Positions 7,451-14,787 are shown, numbered from the stretch's first letter. The stretch: DNA of 20,981 bases from SZUA-430 sp964561925 (GCA_964561925.1 CAZLRW010000067.1:1-20981); one strand, 5' to 3'. Notes: generated from the sequence alone by a model not told the origin. Made by a program: numbers and translations.

Positions 7451-7530
7451 GACACCGCTCCTTGTCGTTGTTGTTGGGTGACTCGAACGCCCGTAAGGCT
7501 ACACCCGCCGTCGCCGCCCGCCAAACGCGT

Positions 7531-7896
7531 CTATGCCGGCTGGAACAGCTCGATGCAATTGCCGGAAGGATCGTCGCAGAGAATCTGCTGACCGCCCGGG
7601 CCGCTCACGATGTCGTTGCGAAACGCCACGCCGCGCGCCTTCAACGCCGCGACCGTCGCCGCCAAGTCGCGCACTTCGATCACGCAGCGTCCCCAACCGC
7701 CCGGTGCGGGCACCCGCCCGTCCGGCATCGGTCGCGCGGCGGAAGAGGGCGGCCCCGCCAGCCAAAGCGTGAGATCGTCCTTGGCGACGATCGCCATGGC
7801 CGGCCCGAATTGCTGGCGCAATGAGAACCCCAGCATGTCGCGATAGAACGCAACCGCCGCGTCAACGTCGTGCACGATATAGCGAAAGACGGCCAT
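7531..7896 (-). CDS. VOC/glyoxalase-superfamily protein
   Basis: A 121-residue protein with the two beta-alpha-beta-beta-beta modules of the vicinal oxygen chelate fold: FRYIVHDVDAAVAFYRDMLGF (4-24) starts the first and GRCVIEVRDLAATVAALKARGVAF (69-92) the second, ending DDPSGNCIELFQPA, with Glu116 in the usual metal-ligand position. His9 is a further possible ligand. Such proteins include glyoxalase I, dioxygenases and drug-binding resistance proteins; here the ligand is unknown. It starts 41 nt after the stop of the beta-strand-rich protein gene on the same strand, so a shared transcript is possible. The Shine-Dalgarno is weak (AAGG 10 nt upstream). Confidence 0.9.
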   Translation of the reverse strand: MAVFRYIVHDVDAAVAFYRDMLGFSLRQQFGPAMAIVAKDDLTLWLAGPPSSAARPMPDGRVPAPGGWGRCVIEVRDLAATVAALKARGVAFRNDIVSGPGGQQILCDDPSGNCIELFQPA

Positions 7897-7937
7897 GAAG
7901 GCGCGACCTTAGCGCGCCTGCGGCGCTCTGGGAATTC

Positions 7938-9566
7938 TCAGTTCAGCGGCGTCGAGAACGTCAGCAGCACCGCATGTCCGCCGCCGCGCTCGCGTCCCGA
8001 TACGGGATCTTTGTCGCTGCCGTTCAGGTCGTAGCGATACTCGAGCTTCAGTTTCGCGTCCGGCCGGTTGAGTTCCTCCTGCGCAAAGCTCGACAGGTCG
8101 ACGCTGAGCTGCAGCTGCCGCGTCTTCGCGCGCGCCGCGAGGTTGTCGTCGACGAGCTGCGATTGCGCGTCCGCCGCGCCGACCCGAAGCTCGACCCGCG
8201 GGCCGTCGTCGGGCGCGTAGGCGATGGAGACGTGCGGCGCAACTTCGCTCTCCGCACTGCGGATGCCCGCGATCTCGTCGTCGGTCTCGATCAGCGAAAG
8301 CCCCGCGCCGAACTGCCAATTGCCGCGGCGAATCTTGTGCGACACGTCGATGAAGCGGTCGCGCGAGCGCGACAGCGGCAAACCGTCGGTCGCGCCGGGA
8401 ATCTGAGCGTCGGTTTTGATCCGCCGCTCCCAAGCGCTCGCCGTCGTCTCTCCAAGGCGCGTGTCCCAAGTCAACGCGAAGCTCGCGGTATCGACCCGCT
8501 CGCGCGGCCCGATCGTCAGTTCCGAACGCGTGACGTCCCCGCGCTCGATGTTCGCCGCTACGCGTGTCGGCAAGAATGGTCGGATGGGGTCGATCGCGTC
8601 GGCAACGGCGCTTGGAATGACGTCGGCGACGAGGATGTCGGCGGTCACGCCCGTGTAGTTCGTGCGCTTCAGCCACTGACCGCCTTGCGTCAGATTGAAC
8701 TCCATTCCTTCTTTGCGGTAGATCGACAATTCAGACGACGCATAGCCGAGCGTGATGCCTTGCTGCTTCAGCGACTCCTCGCGCGTCAGAAAATCCTGAT
8801 AGTCGACCGACACGTTCGCCGGGCCGAACTCGATGCGCGACGACAGCGTCGACCATGAACCGGGCAGCACGAGCCGCCCCGTCGGCATCTCGCGCAGACT
8901 CGTGGCGAAGCCTTCGGACGTCTCGCCGAACTCGCCGTCGACCAGCAGGCGCAAATTCTCGGTGTCGATGACCTTCGCGTTGAAGCGCGTGCGGCGCGAC
9001 GTGTCGCTGAAGGCGACGGCCCGGTCGCGCTCGCGCAGCTGCGGATCGCGGAAGTCGCGCGTCTCCGTTTCGTCGATCGTGCGCGCGAAATCTTGGCTGA
9101 TCGAGAAGCGTCCGTTGAGAAGTTCCGCATCGAAGCCCGCGGCCTCGGTCGGCACGCTGCCGAAGTTCGAACCGCCCGCCAGCCGTTCGACCTTCACGCC
9201 GACCGAAGGTTCGAGGTCGAACGTACTCGCGCGCAGCTTGAACGAGAACGGTGCGTCGTCTTCGGTCTTGGCTTCTTCGGCGAAGGGCAGGGGCACGTCG
9301 AAGTCGAACGCGTCGCTCTTTTTTTCCTCCACCCACGTCAGAAGGTTTGCGCTTTGCCGCGCGAACACTTGCGTGCGGAAAGATTTGATCTGCTCGACCG
9401 CGGCCTGCTTCTCAAGCCCGAGCCCCGTCGTCAGCGTCGTGGGCATCAGCCAGAAGGGCTGTATCGGTTCGGCACTCGCCGTGCCGGCGCTGCAAAGGAC
9501 CGCGGACCCTGCCAGCAGCAACGTCTGCAGGCGTTTCGGCGTCTTATCTGGTGAACGGTGTTCCAT
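7938..9566 (-). CDS. Exported beta-strand-rich protein, possible outer-membrane barrel, function unknown
   Basis: I do not recognise a named family. The 542-residue product starts with a basic N-region and a signal peptide (KRLQTLLLAGSAVLCSAGTASA, cleavage likely after Ala32), so it is exported. After about residue 90 it is dominated by alternating short strands with charged turns, such as FNAKVIDTENLRLLVDGEF, SSRIEFGPANVSVDYQDF, NWQFGAGLSLIETDD, PHVSIAYAPDDGPRVELRVG and KLKLEYRYDLNGSD, ending HAVLLTFSTPLN. That pattern fits an outer-membrane beta-barrel, although the last residue is Asn rather than the usual Phe. The ATG at 9566 is chosen because AGGA lies 5 nt upstream; an in-frame start at 9596 lacks one. 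No cysteine-rich or catalytic motif is seen. The VOC gene follows. Confidence 0.75.
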   Translation of the reverse strand: MEHRSPDKTPKRLQTLLLAGSAVLCSAGTASAEPIQPFWLMPTTLTTGLGLEKQAAVEQIKSFRTQVFARQSANLLTWVEEKKSDAFDFDVPLPFAEEAKTEDDAPFSFKLRASTFDLEPSVGVKVERLAGGSNFGSVPTEAAGFDAELLNGRFSISQDFARTIDETETRDFRDPQLRERDRAVAFSDTSRRTRFNAKVIDTENLRLLVDGEFGETSEGFATSLREMPTGRLVLPGSWSTLSSRIEFGPANVSVDYQDFLTREESLKQQGITLGYASSELSIYRKEGMEFNLTQGGQWLKRTNYTGVTADILVADVIPSAVADAIDPIRPFLPTRVAANIERGDVTRSELTIGPRERVDTASFALTWDTRLGETTASAWERRIKTDAQIPGATDGLPLSRSRDRFIDVSHKIRRGNWQFGAGLSLIETDDEIAGIRSAESEVAPHVSIAYAPDDGPRVELRVGAADAQSQLVDDNLAARAKTRQLQLSVDLSSFAQEELNRPDAKLKLEYRYDLNGSDKDPVSGRERGGGHAVLLTFSTPLN

Positions 9567-10261
9567 GGCGATCCTGCTCCGCAAGTTTCGCGCCACAGAC
9601 TTTGTTAAGGTCCGTCAGCGCGAAGAAAAGAACCACGCCGCGGCTCGAAATGCCGCGCCGTCAGCTCCTCTTTCCGTCGTTGCAGGCCGCAATGGATAAC
9701 GCGGACCACCGCTTGTTGGTGTCCCTTGGACACCGAAGCCCCTTACGCATACTCGCCCTCCCTAGGCGACGGCTGCACGTGGTGCCTGGACTTTTCCTGA
9801 GGCTTAGGGAATCGCGTGCAACCGTGATTCTACATTGAAGCCTAAACCCACTTTGGCGTGTGTCCAGTGGTCTCCGAAAATAAATCAGCATGCGGAGCAA
9901 TTTGCCATGGTGTCGCGCGTCGCCGTCGCGATCACGCGTGTTACCGCATGTTTCAAAACGCGAAGCGTCGTTGCGATGGTTAGCTCGATCGAACGTTGTT
10001 CGATACGTCGCCGCCGATGCGCGGAGCGACCGCTGCGCGAATTAACTCTGAACCGAAATTACGAGTCGTATGTCATGATCGCGCCACGCGATTTCGCAGT
10101 GCAGCGCATGCGGAACGAGCATCGCGTTTCGTTCGTCCTGACGTTGCCGGGATGGCGATCGGCCTGTCCGATCTGGCAGTCTCGCGCGCCCTGCGCTACA
10201 GTCATAGTGAAGGCCGCGTGCAACAATCCCGCGTGCGCACCGAAGGGGCTCGATCGGACCG
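9567..10261. other. Long non-coding stretch with several small dyads
   Basis: About 695 nt between two divergently transcribed genes with no convincing coding frame: the open frames here lack homology-like features and ribosome binding sites. The middle part is visibly richer in A and T than its surroundings. It contains a 7-bp stem hairpin GGTGTCC-CTT-GGACACC (9718-9734), an imperfect dyad GAATCGCG-N6-CGTGATTC (9809-9830) and a perfect 7-bp dyad ATCGAAC-GTT-GTTCGAT (9988-10004). It must hold the promoters of the exported protein gene and of the LuxR-type gene, but no clear -35/-10 pair stands out. Confidence 0.6.
9988..10004. promoter_or_regulatory. Operator-like dyad upstream of the LuxR-type gene
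   Basis: ATCGAAC-GTT-GTTCGAT is a perfect 7-bp inverted repeat with a 3-nt centre, located about 257 nt before the LuxR-type start codon. Its size suits a dimeric DNA-binding protein. It does not match a canonical lux box. Which protein binds it, if any, is unknown. Confidence 0.3.
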
Positions 10262-10981
10262 ATGGAACACCACGCGCAGCTCGGCGAAACCCTCTCCCGC
10301 ATCGCATCGGCTGCGACCCCCGCCTCGCTTTGGGCCGGTGTTAAGGATTATGCCGGCCGCTTCGGCTACACGCACGTGCTGGCAATCGATGCGGCTCGGC
10401 TTGTCGGCGGCATCCGCGACGCCGCCCTCTACGCCGACACGCCGCTTGAACTGATGAGCGCCATCGACCGCGAAATGGTCTACGAGCAGCACCCCCTGGT
10501 GCAGCGGGCGCTGAACTCGCAAGTGCCGTTCCTGGTGTCTGACGTGGCGGGCGAACCCGCCCATCGCGGGCAGCGCTGGACTCAACTGATGGTCGAGTCC
10601 GTGCGGAAGGGGGACGGTCTGGTCCTACCCGTCTACCGCGGGGACGACCCCGTGGCCGGTATCAATCTGGGGGGCGAGCGTCCGGACACCTCCGGGATCG
10701 CCCGCTCGCTGCTCCACGTCGTGAGCCATGCCGCTGTCGACCGCGCGCTGGATTTGCGCGCCGGCAAGCGGCCTAACGCCGCCATGACCCTTTCGGTTCG
10801 CGAGACCCAATGCTTGCGGCACGTCGCGATCGGCCATCCGGACGCGGAGATCGGCCGCCTTTTGGGGATCAGCCCCAGAACCGTCCGCTTCCACGTCGAC
10901 AGCGCCAAGGCCAAGCTCGGCGTCTCGACCCGCGTTCAGGCGGTCGCCAAGGCGCTTCGCGAACACGTGATCGCGGTTTAG
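10262..10981 (+). CDS. LuxR-family regulator (autoinducer-binding-like domain plus HTH), orphan
   Basis: A 239-residue protein with LuxR/TraR architecture: an N-terminal ligand-binding-like domain (about 15-165) and a C-terminal LuxR helix-turn-helix (about 176-235), reading LSVRETQCLRHVAIGHPDAEIGRLLGISPRTVRFHVDSAKAKLGV, with the conserved E-I-G-R-L-L, S-P-R-T-V and K-L-G-V pattern. In the ligand domain, the DP pair of acyl-homoserine lactone receptors appears as HP (His77-Pro78) in YEQHPLVQRAL, and the Trp/Tyr residues expected 13 and 9 positions earlier are not there, so ligand choice may differ. No luxI-type synthase gene is in the window, so this is an orphan (solo) here. The ribosome binding site is weak (GAAGGGG 13 nt upstream). 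A role in signal-dependent gene control is inferred. Confidence 0.9.
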   Translation: MEHHAQLGETLSRIASAATPASLWAGVKDYAGRFGYTHVLAIDAARLVGGIRDAALYADTPLELMSAIDREMVYEQHPLVQRALNSQVPFLVSDVAGEPAHRGQRWTQLMVESVRKGDGLVLPVYRGDDPVAGINLGGERPDTSGIARSLLHVVSHAAVDRALDLRAGKRPNAAMTLSVRETQCLRHVAIGHPDAEIGRLLGISPRTVRFHVDSAKAKLGVSTRVQAVAKALREHVIAV

Positions 10982-11067
10982 CCCCAGCGAAGCCCCGACT
11001 GCGGCCCCGCCGCATCAGCCCAAACTGGCCTGGCATGCTAAACAACCCGGCGAGGGGAGAGGGGTTG

Positions 11068-11394
11068 ATGCGCCGCTGGCTTTGGCCATACGCGGTTTTG
11101 GCCGTCGTCTTGTCGTTGTTCGGTTTGTTCGCGGCCGTCTACGCCCTGCTGGGTGTCGGGCCGGACCGGGCCGCAGCGACCTTTGCCTCCTGGCATGCCG
11201 TCGTCATTGAACCCTTTGCCGGTTTTTTGGGTGCCATGCTCGAGACGATCGCGCCGTTCGAAGTCTCACCGGCCCTCAAACAAGTGTTTGTGGTGTTGGT
11301 GCTGATCGCGCTCGCCGGATTAACGCTGGCGCTGGTGTTCGGCTTGATCCTGCTGCCGGTCTTCTACGCGCTCTATCGCAGCCGCGGCAGCTAG
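11068..11394 (+). CDS. Small membrane protein with two transmembrane segments, function unknown
   Basis: A 108-residue protein not recognised as a named family. It has a basic start (MRRW), a first hydrophobic segment at about 7-30 (YAVLAVVLSLFGLFAAVYALLGVG), a moderately hydrophobic middle with possible amphipathic stretches (40-62), a second segment at about 73-100 (VFVVLVLIALAGLTLALVFG and onwards), and a basic tail YRSRGS. The ATG at 11068 has GGAG 8 nt upstream and is preferred to an in-frame ATG at 11035. It starts 86 nt after the LuxR-type gene on the same strand and may share its transcript. Its TAG stop is read on the other strand as the TAG stop of the XRE/S24 gene, since both use CTAG at 11391-11394. 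Confidence 0.72.
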   Translation: MRRWLWPYAVLAVVLSLFGLFAAVYALLGVGPDRAAATFASWHAVVIEPFAGFLGAMLETIAPFEVSPALKQVFVVLVLIALAGLTLALVFGLILLPVFYALYRSRGS

Positions 11395-12077
11395 CCGAGC
11401 GTTCGCCCGATCCAAATCAGCCGCCCCAGCGCGTCCAGCCCGTCGGGATCCAAGTCCTCGTAAGGTTTATAGCGCGCGTTGTCCGAACCGATCGTCACCC
11501 GCCGCGTCGCGGGGTGCATGGTAACCCGGCGGATCATCAGGATGTCCTCAAGGCGCAGCACATAAAGCCCCTCGCGCCGCAAGTTCGTCTGCGTCGTATC
11601 GACGAGCGCTTGATCGCCGTGATTGAGCGTAGGCTCCATCGAGTCGCCGGACATTTGCACGACGGCCAGCTGGGAAAACGGCGTCGTCGTCAAATTTCGC
11701 AGCCACGCACTGCGAAACATCGCATAGCTCGCCGCTTGTGCCCCATCGCTGAGCGGATCGCGGCCGGTCACGGTCTTGAGGTCGAACACCGGCAGCCGCT
11801 CGTAGTTCGCAAGCTCCGGCACGCTCTCGGCGAACTCGTTGCGCACCTGGCGGCGCGCCTTCGCCGCCTCGCGCATGCGTCCCTCGCCGGTCTCGAGCCA
11901 GAGCGGATCTTGACCCAGCGCCCGCGCGAACTTGGCCGTGTGCTTCGTGCCCTTCGCGCGGCCGGATTCAAGCTCCATCACGGCCTGTTGGCTGATGCCC
12001 ACCGCCTTGGCGAGCGTGACCTGCGTCATCCCTAGAACCTCGCGCGCCTTCTTGATGCGCGTCCCAACGCCCGACAT
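11391..12077 (-). CDS. XRE-family repressor with LexA/S24-like domain (protease residues altered)
   Basis: A 228-residue phage-CI-like regulator. The N-terminal HTH_3 domain reads TRIKKAREVLGMTQVTLAKAVGISQQAVMELESG (6-39). The C-terminal S24/LexA-like domain has the serine motif QMSGDSMEPTL with Ser146 and NHGDQALVD. The strand that carries the catalytic lysine in LexA (VKRL) reads MIRRV here, so Arg183 replaces Lys. No Ala-Gly cleavage pair is visible between the domains. Self-cleavage after DNA damage therefore looks unlikely, and control by another signal or by plain dimerisation is inferred. It is divergent from the nuclease-like gene, with an operator-like dyad 29 nt upstream of its start. 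Many chromosomal proteins of this type are not part of a prophage, and no phage genes are seen nearby. Confidence 0.9.
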   Translation of the reverse strand: MSGVGTRIKKAREVLGMTQVTLAKAVGISQQAVMELESGRAKGTKHTAKFARALGQDPLWLETGEGRMREAAKARRQVRNEFAESVPELANYERLPVFDLKTVTGRDPLSDGAQAASYAMFRSAWLRNLTTTPFSQLAVVQMSGDSMEPTLNHGDQALVDTTQTNLRREGLYVLRLEDILMIRRVTMHPATRRVTIGSDNARYKPYEDLDPDGLDALGRLIWIGRTLG

Positions 12078-12105
12078 CGGCGCCTCCCCGGACCCGTGGG
12101 CCAGC

Positions 12106-12128
12106 AGGTCATTCTAGCCCGATGACCT
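12106..12128. promoter_or_regulatory. Operator-like inverted repeat AGGTCAT-N9-ATGACCT
   Basis: A perfect 7-bp dyad with a 9-nt spacer lies in the 144-nt region between the divergent XRE/S24 and nuclease-like genes. Related half-sites occur nearby: TGACCA at 12156-12161 and TGACCT at 12199-12204. Repressors of this family usually bind such dyads next to their own gene, so autoregulation and control of the divergent gene are inferred. Confidence 0.45.
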
Positions 12129-12181
12129 CATTTCCGTCCCCCTGGTCCCGGAAAGTGACCACGCGAGGCCTTGCGCCGGTC

Positions 12182-12199
12182 GGCCCGTTCGGGCTTTTT
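12182..12199 (+). terminator. Terminator-like hairpin with T-run in the leader of the nuclease-like gene
   Basis: GCCC-GTTC-GGGC (12183-12194), extended by a G-T pair, is followed at once by TTTTT (12195-12199). It points along the plus strand and ends 22 nt before the ATG of the nuclease-like gene, so it could insulate that gene from read-through or attenuate it. The stem is short (4-5 bp), so activity is uncertain. Confidence 0.4.
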
Positions 12200-12221
12200 G
12201 ACCTGGCATCGCGGGGGGCGG

Positions 12222-13067
12222 ATGCCGGTGAGTTGTGGCGGCGGCACATTTCTAGGCTGTGCGATCGAGACCCTTCCCTGGGTCATCGCGGGACTGGTCG
12301 CGCTTGTGGTCGTGCTCGTCGTCGCCCGCGTGGCCTTGTCGCTGCGCGAGCGCTGGGCCCGCCCGCGCACCGAGACCCCGGCTCCGGTGCGCGCGCCGCG
12401 CGATGTGCGCCCCGGCGAGTCTCTGCAGCCTGCAAAGGCGGATCAACAGCAGACGACCCGCGCGCCGCAACCCCCGCGCCAACCGTCCAAGCCGTCGCCG
12501 CTGCAATTGCAGATCGCCGACCGTCCCGACCTCAAAGTCACCGACTTCGCGAATTCCAGTTCGCAGGGCGATTTCGGCGAACTGCTGACCAGCATCGTTC
12601 TGGCTCAAGACGGATGGATCAAGCTGAAGTCGAAGCATGGAACCCGCGGGCAGGGGATCGACGGCCTCTTCGTTCGCGAGGTGCGCGGTGGCGGCGGCTA
12701 TGAGGCGCTCGCCGTCGAAACCAAGACGAACGGGTCCAGATACGATCCGGCGTCGATGACCGACGAGAAGCTGGCGCGCGACATCGGCGATCTGTACGCC
12801 GCGGGTGCCTTCGGCCGTGGCTCCGACACGTTGTCGGCCGAACTCATCCGCGGCCTCGATGCAGGTCCGCCGTTTTTTCGCAAGGAACTCTGGCGCCACA
12901 ATCTCTCGACCGGCCTCACCGGGATTTCGCAACTCGGCGCGAACGGCGAAGTGAAATCCGGCACTTGGCGTTCCTACGCTCGTGTCGCTACGGCGTTGAA
13001 CCTGTCGCTGAAACAGCTCGACCGAAGCGCGTCCTACATCGGCCGGAAGCCCGTAGACGAGCCTTAG
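12222..13067 (+). CDS. Membrane-anchored protein with PD-(D/E)XK nuclease-like domain
   Basis: A 281-residue protein with one N-terminal transmembrane segment (about 18-41, LPWVIAGLVALVVVLVVARV), a Pro/Gln/Arg-rich linker (42-95) and a C-terminal domain. The domain has SQGDFGELLTSIVLAQDGW (114-132) with Glu120, RGQGIDGLFV (142-151) with Asp147, and YEALAVETKTNG (160-171) with Glu166-Thr-Lys168. The helix Glu, then GID, then ExK order is the signature of restriction-endonuclease-fold nucleases, including effector nuclease domains. DNA cleavage is an inference; activity on other substrates or a non-catalytic role is possible. The topology would leave the nuclease domain on the cytoplasmic side if the basic RERWAR after the TM follows the positive-inside rule. 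It is divergent from the XRE/S24 repressor gene. The start is uncertain: ATG 12222 has only a G-run upstream. The family is not recognised. Confidence 0.72.
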   Translation: MPVSCGGGTFLGCAIETLPWVIAGLVALVVVLVVARVALSLRERWARPRTETPAPVRAPRDVRPGESLQPAKADQQQTTRAPQPPRQPSKPSPLQLQIADRPDLKVTDFANSSSQGDFGELLTSIVLAQDGWIKLKSKHGTRGQGIDGLFVREVRGGGGYEALAVETKTNGSRYDPASMTDEKLARDIGDLYAAGAFGRGSDTLSAELIRGLDAGPPFFRKELWRHNLSTGLTGISQLGANGEVKSGTWRSYARVATALNLSLKQLDRSASYIGRKPVDEP

Positions 13068-13915
13068 GCCGCCAAAGGCCGCGCGCCGCCGACGCTCGTG
13101 CGGAACATCTCGCGCCGCTGACCGTGATAGTCGTTGAGCGCGTTGTGCTGCGTCGCGCGATTGTCCCAGATGGTGAGCGTGCCCTTCGCCCAGCGGACGC
13201 GGCACGTGAAGTTCTCGTTCGTCGCGTGGCGATAGATGTGCTGCAACAACGCTTGGCTCTCGGCCATGCTCCAGCCGTCGAAGCGCACCGTGTAGACCGG
13301 ATTGAGATAGAGCGCTGCGCGCCCGCTCTCCGGATGGCGGATCACCGCCGGATGGATCTCCTCGCGGAACGCGTCGTCGGATGGCGCGATCGCGGTCGAC
13401 ATTTTGTGCTTCACCTTGTCGAGGAAGCCCCCGGTTCCATACGCTGTTCCCGCCGAGTGCACGGCGCGCAAACTGCGCAGCGTCGCCCTCAAGCCCTCCG
13501 AAAGCGTCTCGTACGCGAGATACTGGTTCTGAAACAACGTGTCCCCACCGAACTGCGGGACGTCGTGCGCGTACAGCAGCGTGAAGCTCGGCGGCTCGGC
13601 GAGGTAGGACAAGTCCGAATGCCACGCATTCGCGAAGTTGAGCGTGTCCTCGCGCTCCTTCAGCACGCGGATCACATACGGACGGTCCGGCAGCGGCTTG
13701 ACGAACGGCGTCACCGCCCGCCCGCCGAGCTGATCGGTCAGCCGTTCGAGATCGTCGAGCGACATCACCTGATCGGGAAGCGTCGCGACGAGATGCTCGC
13801 TCAGCGCGGCACGAAGCGCCGCAATCTCGCCCGCTCCAAGCGGCCGGGACAGGTTCACGCCGCGCAATTCCGCACCCAGCGCGCCGGCAAGCCGCGAAAC
13901 CGTCAATCCCGCCAT
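13064..13915 (-). CDS. TauD/TfdA-family 2-oxoglutarate- and Fe(II)-dependent dioxygenase
   Basis: A 283-residue enzyme of the usual family length. The iron triad is present: His99 and Asp101 in WHSDLSY, and His257 in RATQHNALNDYHG. The 2-oxoglutarate contacts are Thr126 in FGGDTLFQN and Arg272 in RREMFRTSV. The start VSRLAGALGAELRGVNLSRPL is the normal N-terminal strand pattern, which is why ATG 13915 is chosen rather than upstream in-frame codons. The family uses 2-oxoglutarate and oxygen to hydroxylate substrates such as taurine, alkyl sulfates or 2,4-D; no taurine or sulfonate transporter gene is nearby, so the substrate is open. Its TAA stop overlaps the TAG stop of the nuclease-like gene in the shared TTAG at 13064-13067. 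The multi-TM gene on the plus strand diverges 86 nt upstream. Confidence 0.94.
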   Translation of the reverse strand: MAGLTVSRLAGALGAELRGVNLSRPLGAGEIAALRAALSEHLVATLPDQVMSLDDLERLTDQLGGRAVTPFVKPLPDRPYVIRVLKEREDTLNFANAWHSDLSYLAEPPSFTLLYAHDVPQFGGDTLFQNQYLAYETLSEGLRATLRSLRAVHSAGTAYGTGGFLDKVKHKMSTAIAPSDDAFREEIHPAVIRHPESGRAALYLNPVYTVRFDGWSMAESQALLQHIYRHATNENFTCRVRWAKGTLTIWDNRATQHNALNDYHGQRREMFRTSVGGARPLAA

Positions 13916-14001
13916 GTGTTCGAACCTTGGATGATGCCGCGTTTGGCGGATACCATGGCGGGGGAGGGAGTGCGGCGCAAGGCGCGCCGCGCGGGGTTGA
14001 A

Positions 14002-14787
14002 ATGCCGTCTCGAACACCATGGGCCATAGCGCTCGCACACGGTGCGGCACTTGCATCGGCGGGCGCTGCGCTGGCGTTGCTTTCCACCGGCGAACAGCAG
14101 GCGATCGGCCTGACCGGCGCGCGGTACGCAGTGACTGTCGCCCATCTTCTCCTCTCTGCCGCGATGATCGAGGGCTACGTGATCGTCCGCGATGCGGTGG
14201 CGCGGGATGTCGCGTATCCGACCCTCGCGCTGGCGGCCTATCTCTTGACGTCCGCCGCCTTCATCGCGCTCGCCGCGTTGAGTATCGGCGTCGCTTGCTT
14301 GGCGCCGTTCGCAGACGGCGAGCCGCGCCTATGGCTGACCGCCCTTGCTGCGTTGGGCGCCACACAAGCGCTCATTGTCTACGGCTTTCCGCCGGCCGGC
14401 GAACGCGATTGGACCGAGGCCGAGATCATCCGCCTGTTCGCGCAGGAGAGCCCACGCTACGCGCGCTGGCTGCTCGTGCGCCAAGTTCTGCTGGGCCTCG
14501 CCGAGATCGGGGCTTGGGTTGGTGCCGTCGCGATCTTTCTCGCGCTGTCGCGCTTCGGCTGGCATGTCGCCGATGCGACGCTGCTCGCCGTCTCGGCGCC
14601 GCCGATGACGGAGCTTGCGCGGATCCTGAGGGACGCCGCCGTCGCCGCAGCCCCCGTCGCCAACGTCTTTCTTCCGGCAATGACCGCCCTTGGATGGAGC
14701 GTCTACCTGATCGGCGTGGCCGCAGCCCTGATCCGCCACAGCCGCTCGCGCCCCAAACCGGGCGCGGTGCAGTGGCCGGAGGATTAG
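14002..14787 (+). CDS. Multi-spanning membrane protein, function unknown
   Basis: A 261-residue hydrophobic protein with about six predicted transmembrane segments (roughly 8-28, 44-62, 73-100, 110-128, 157-182 and 212-245). A polar loop at 131-156 (PAGERDWTEAEIIRLFAQESPRYARW) and a basic tail (RHSRSRPKPG) are the main soluble parts. No catalytic or transporter motif was recognised. The ATG at 14002 is the only well placed start in frame; its ribosome binding site is weak (GGGG). The gene is divergent from the dioxygenase gene, with 86 nt between start codons, and ends only 4 nt before the stop of the convergent sugar dehydrogenase gene. Confidence 0.75.
   Translation: MPSRTPWAIALAHGAALASAGAALALLSTGEQQAIGLTGARYAVTVAHLLLSAAMIEGYVIVRDAVARDVAYPTLALAAYLLTSAAFIALAALSIGVACLAPFADGEPRLWLTALAALGATQALIVYGFPPAGERDWTEAEIIRLFAQESPRYARWLLVRQVLLGLAEIGAWVGAVAIFLALSRFGWHVADATLLAVSAPPMTELARILRDAAVAAAPVANVFLPAMTALGWSVYLIGVAAALIRHSRSRPKPGAVQWPED

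Noticed and set aside
9835..10344. 169-codon open frame before the LuxR-type gene, considered as a possible signal synthase
   Set aside because: No LuxI motif, no ribosome binding site, and it runs out of frame into the LuxR-type gene.
11391..12077. XRE/S24 repressor as evidence of a prophage
   Set aside because: No integrase, structural, lysis or packaging genes and no attachment-site repeats are seen around it.
12252..14087. 611-codon open frame on the minus strand
   Set aside because: It runs antisense through the nuclease-like gene and in a different frame through the dioxygenase gene; its product is Arg/Ala-rich with no domain. Long antisense frames are common at this GC content.
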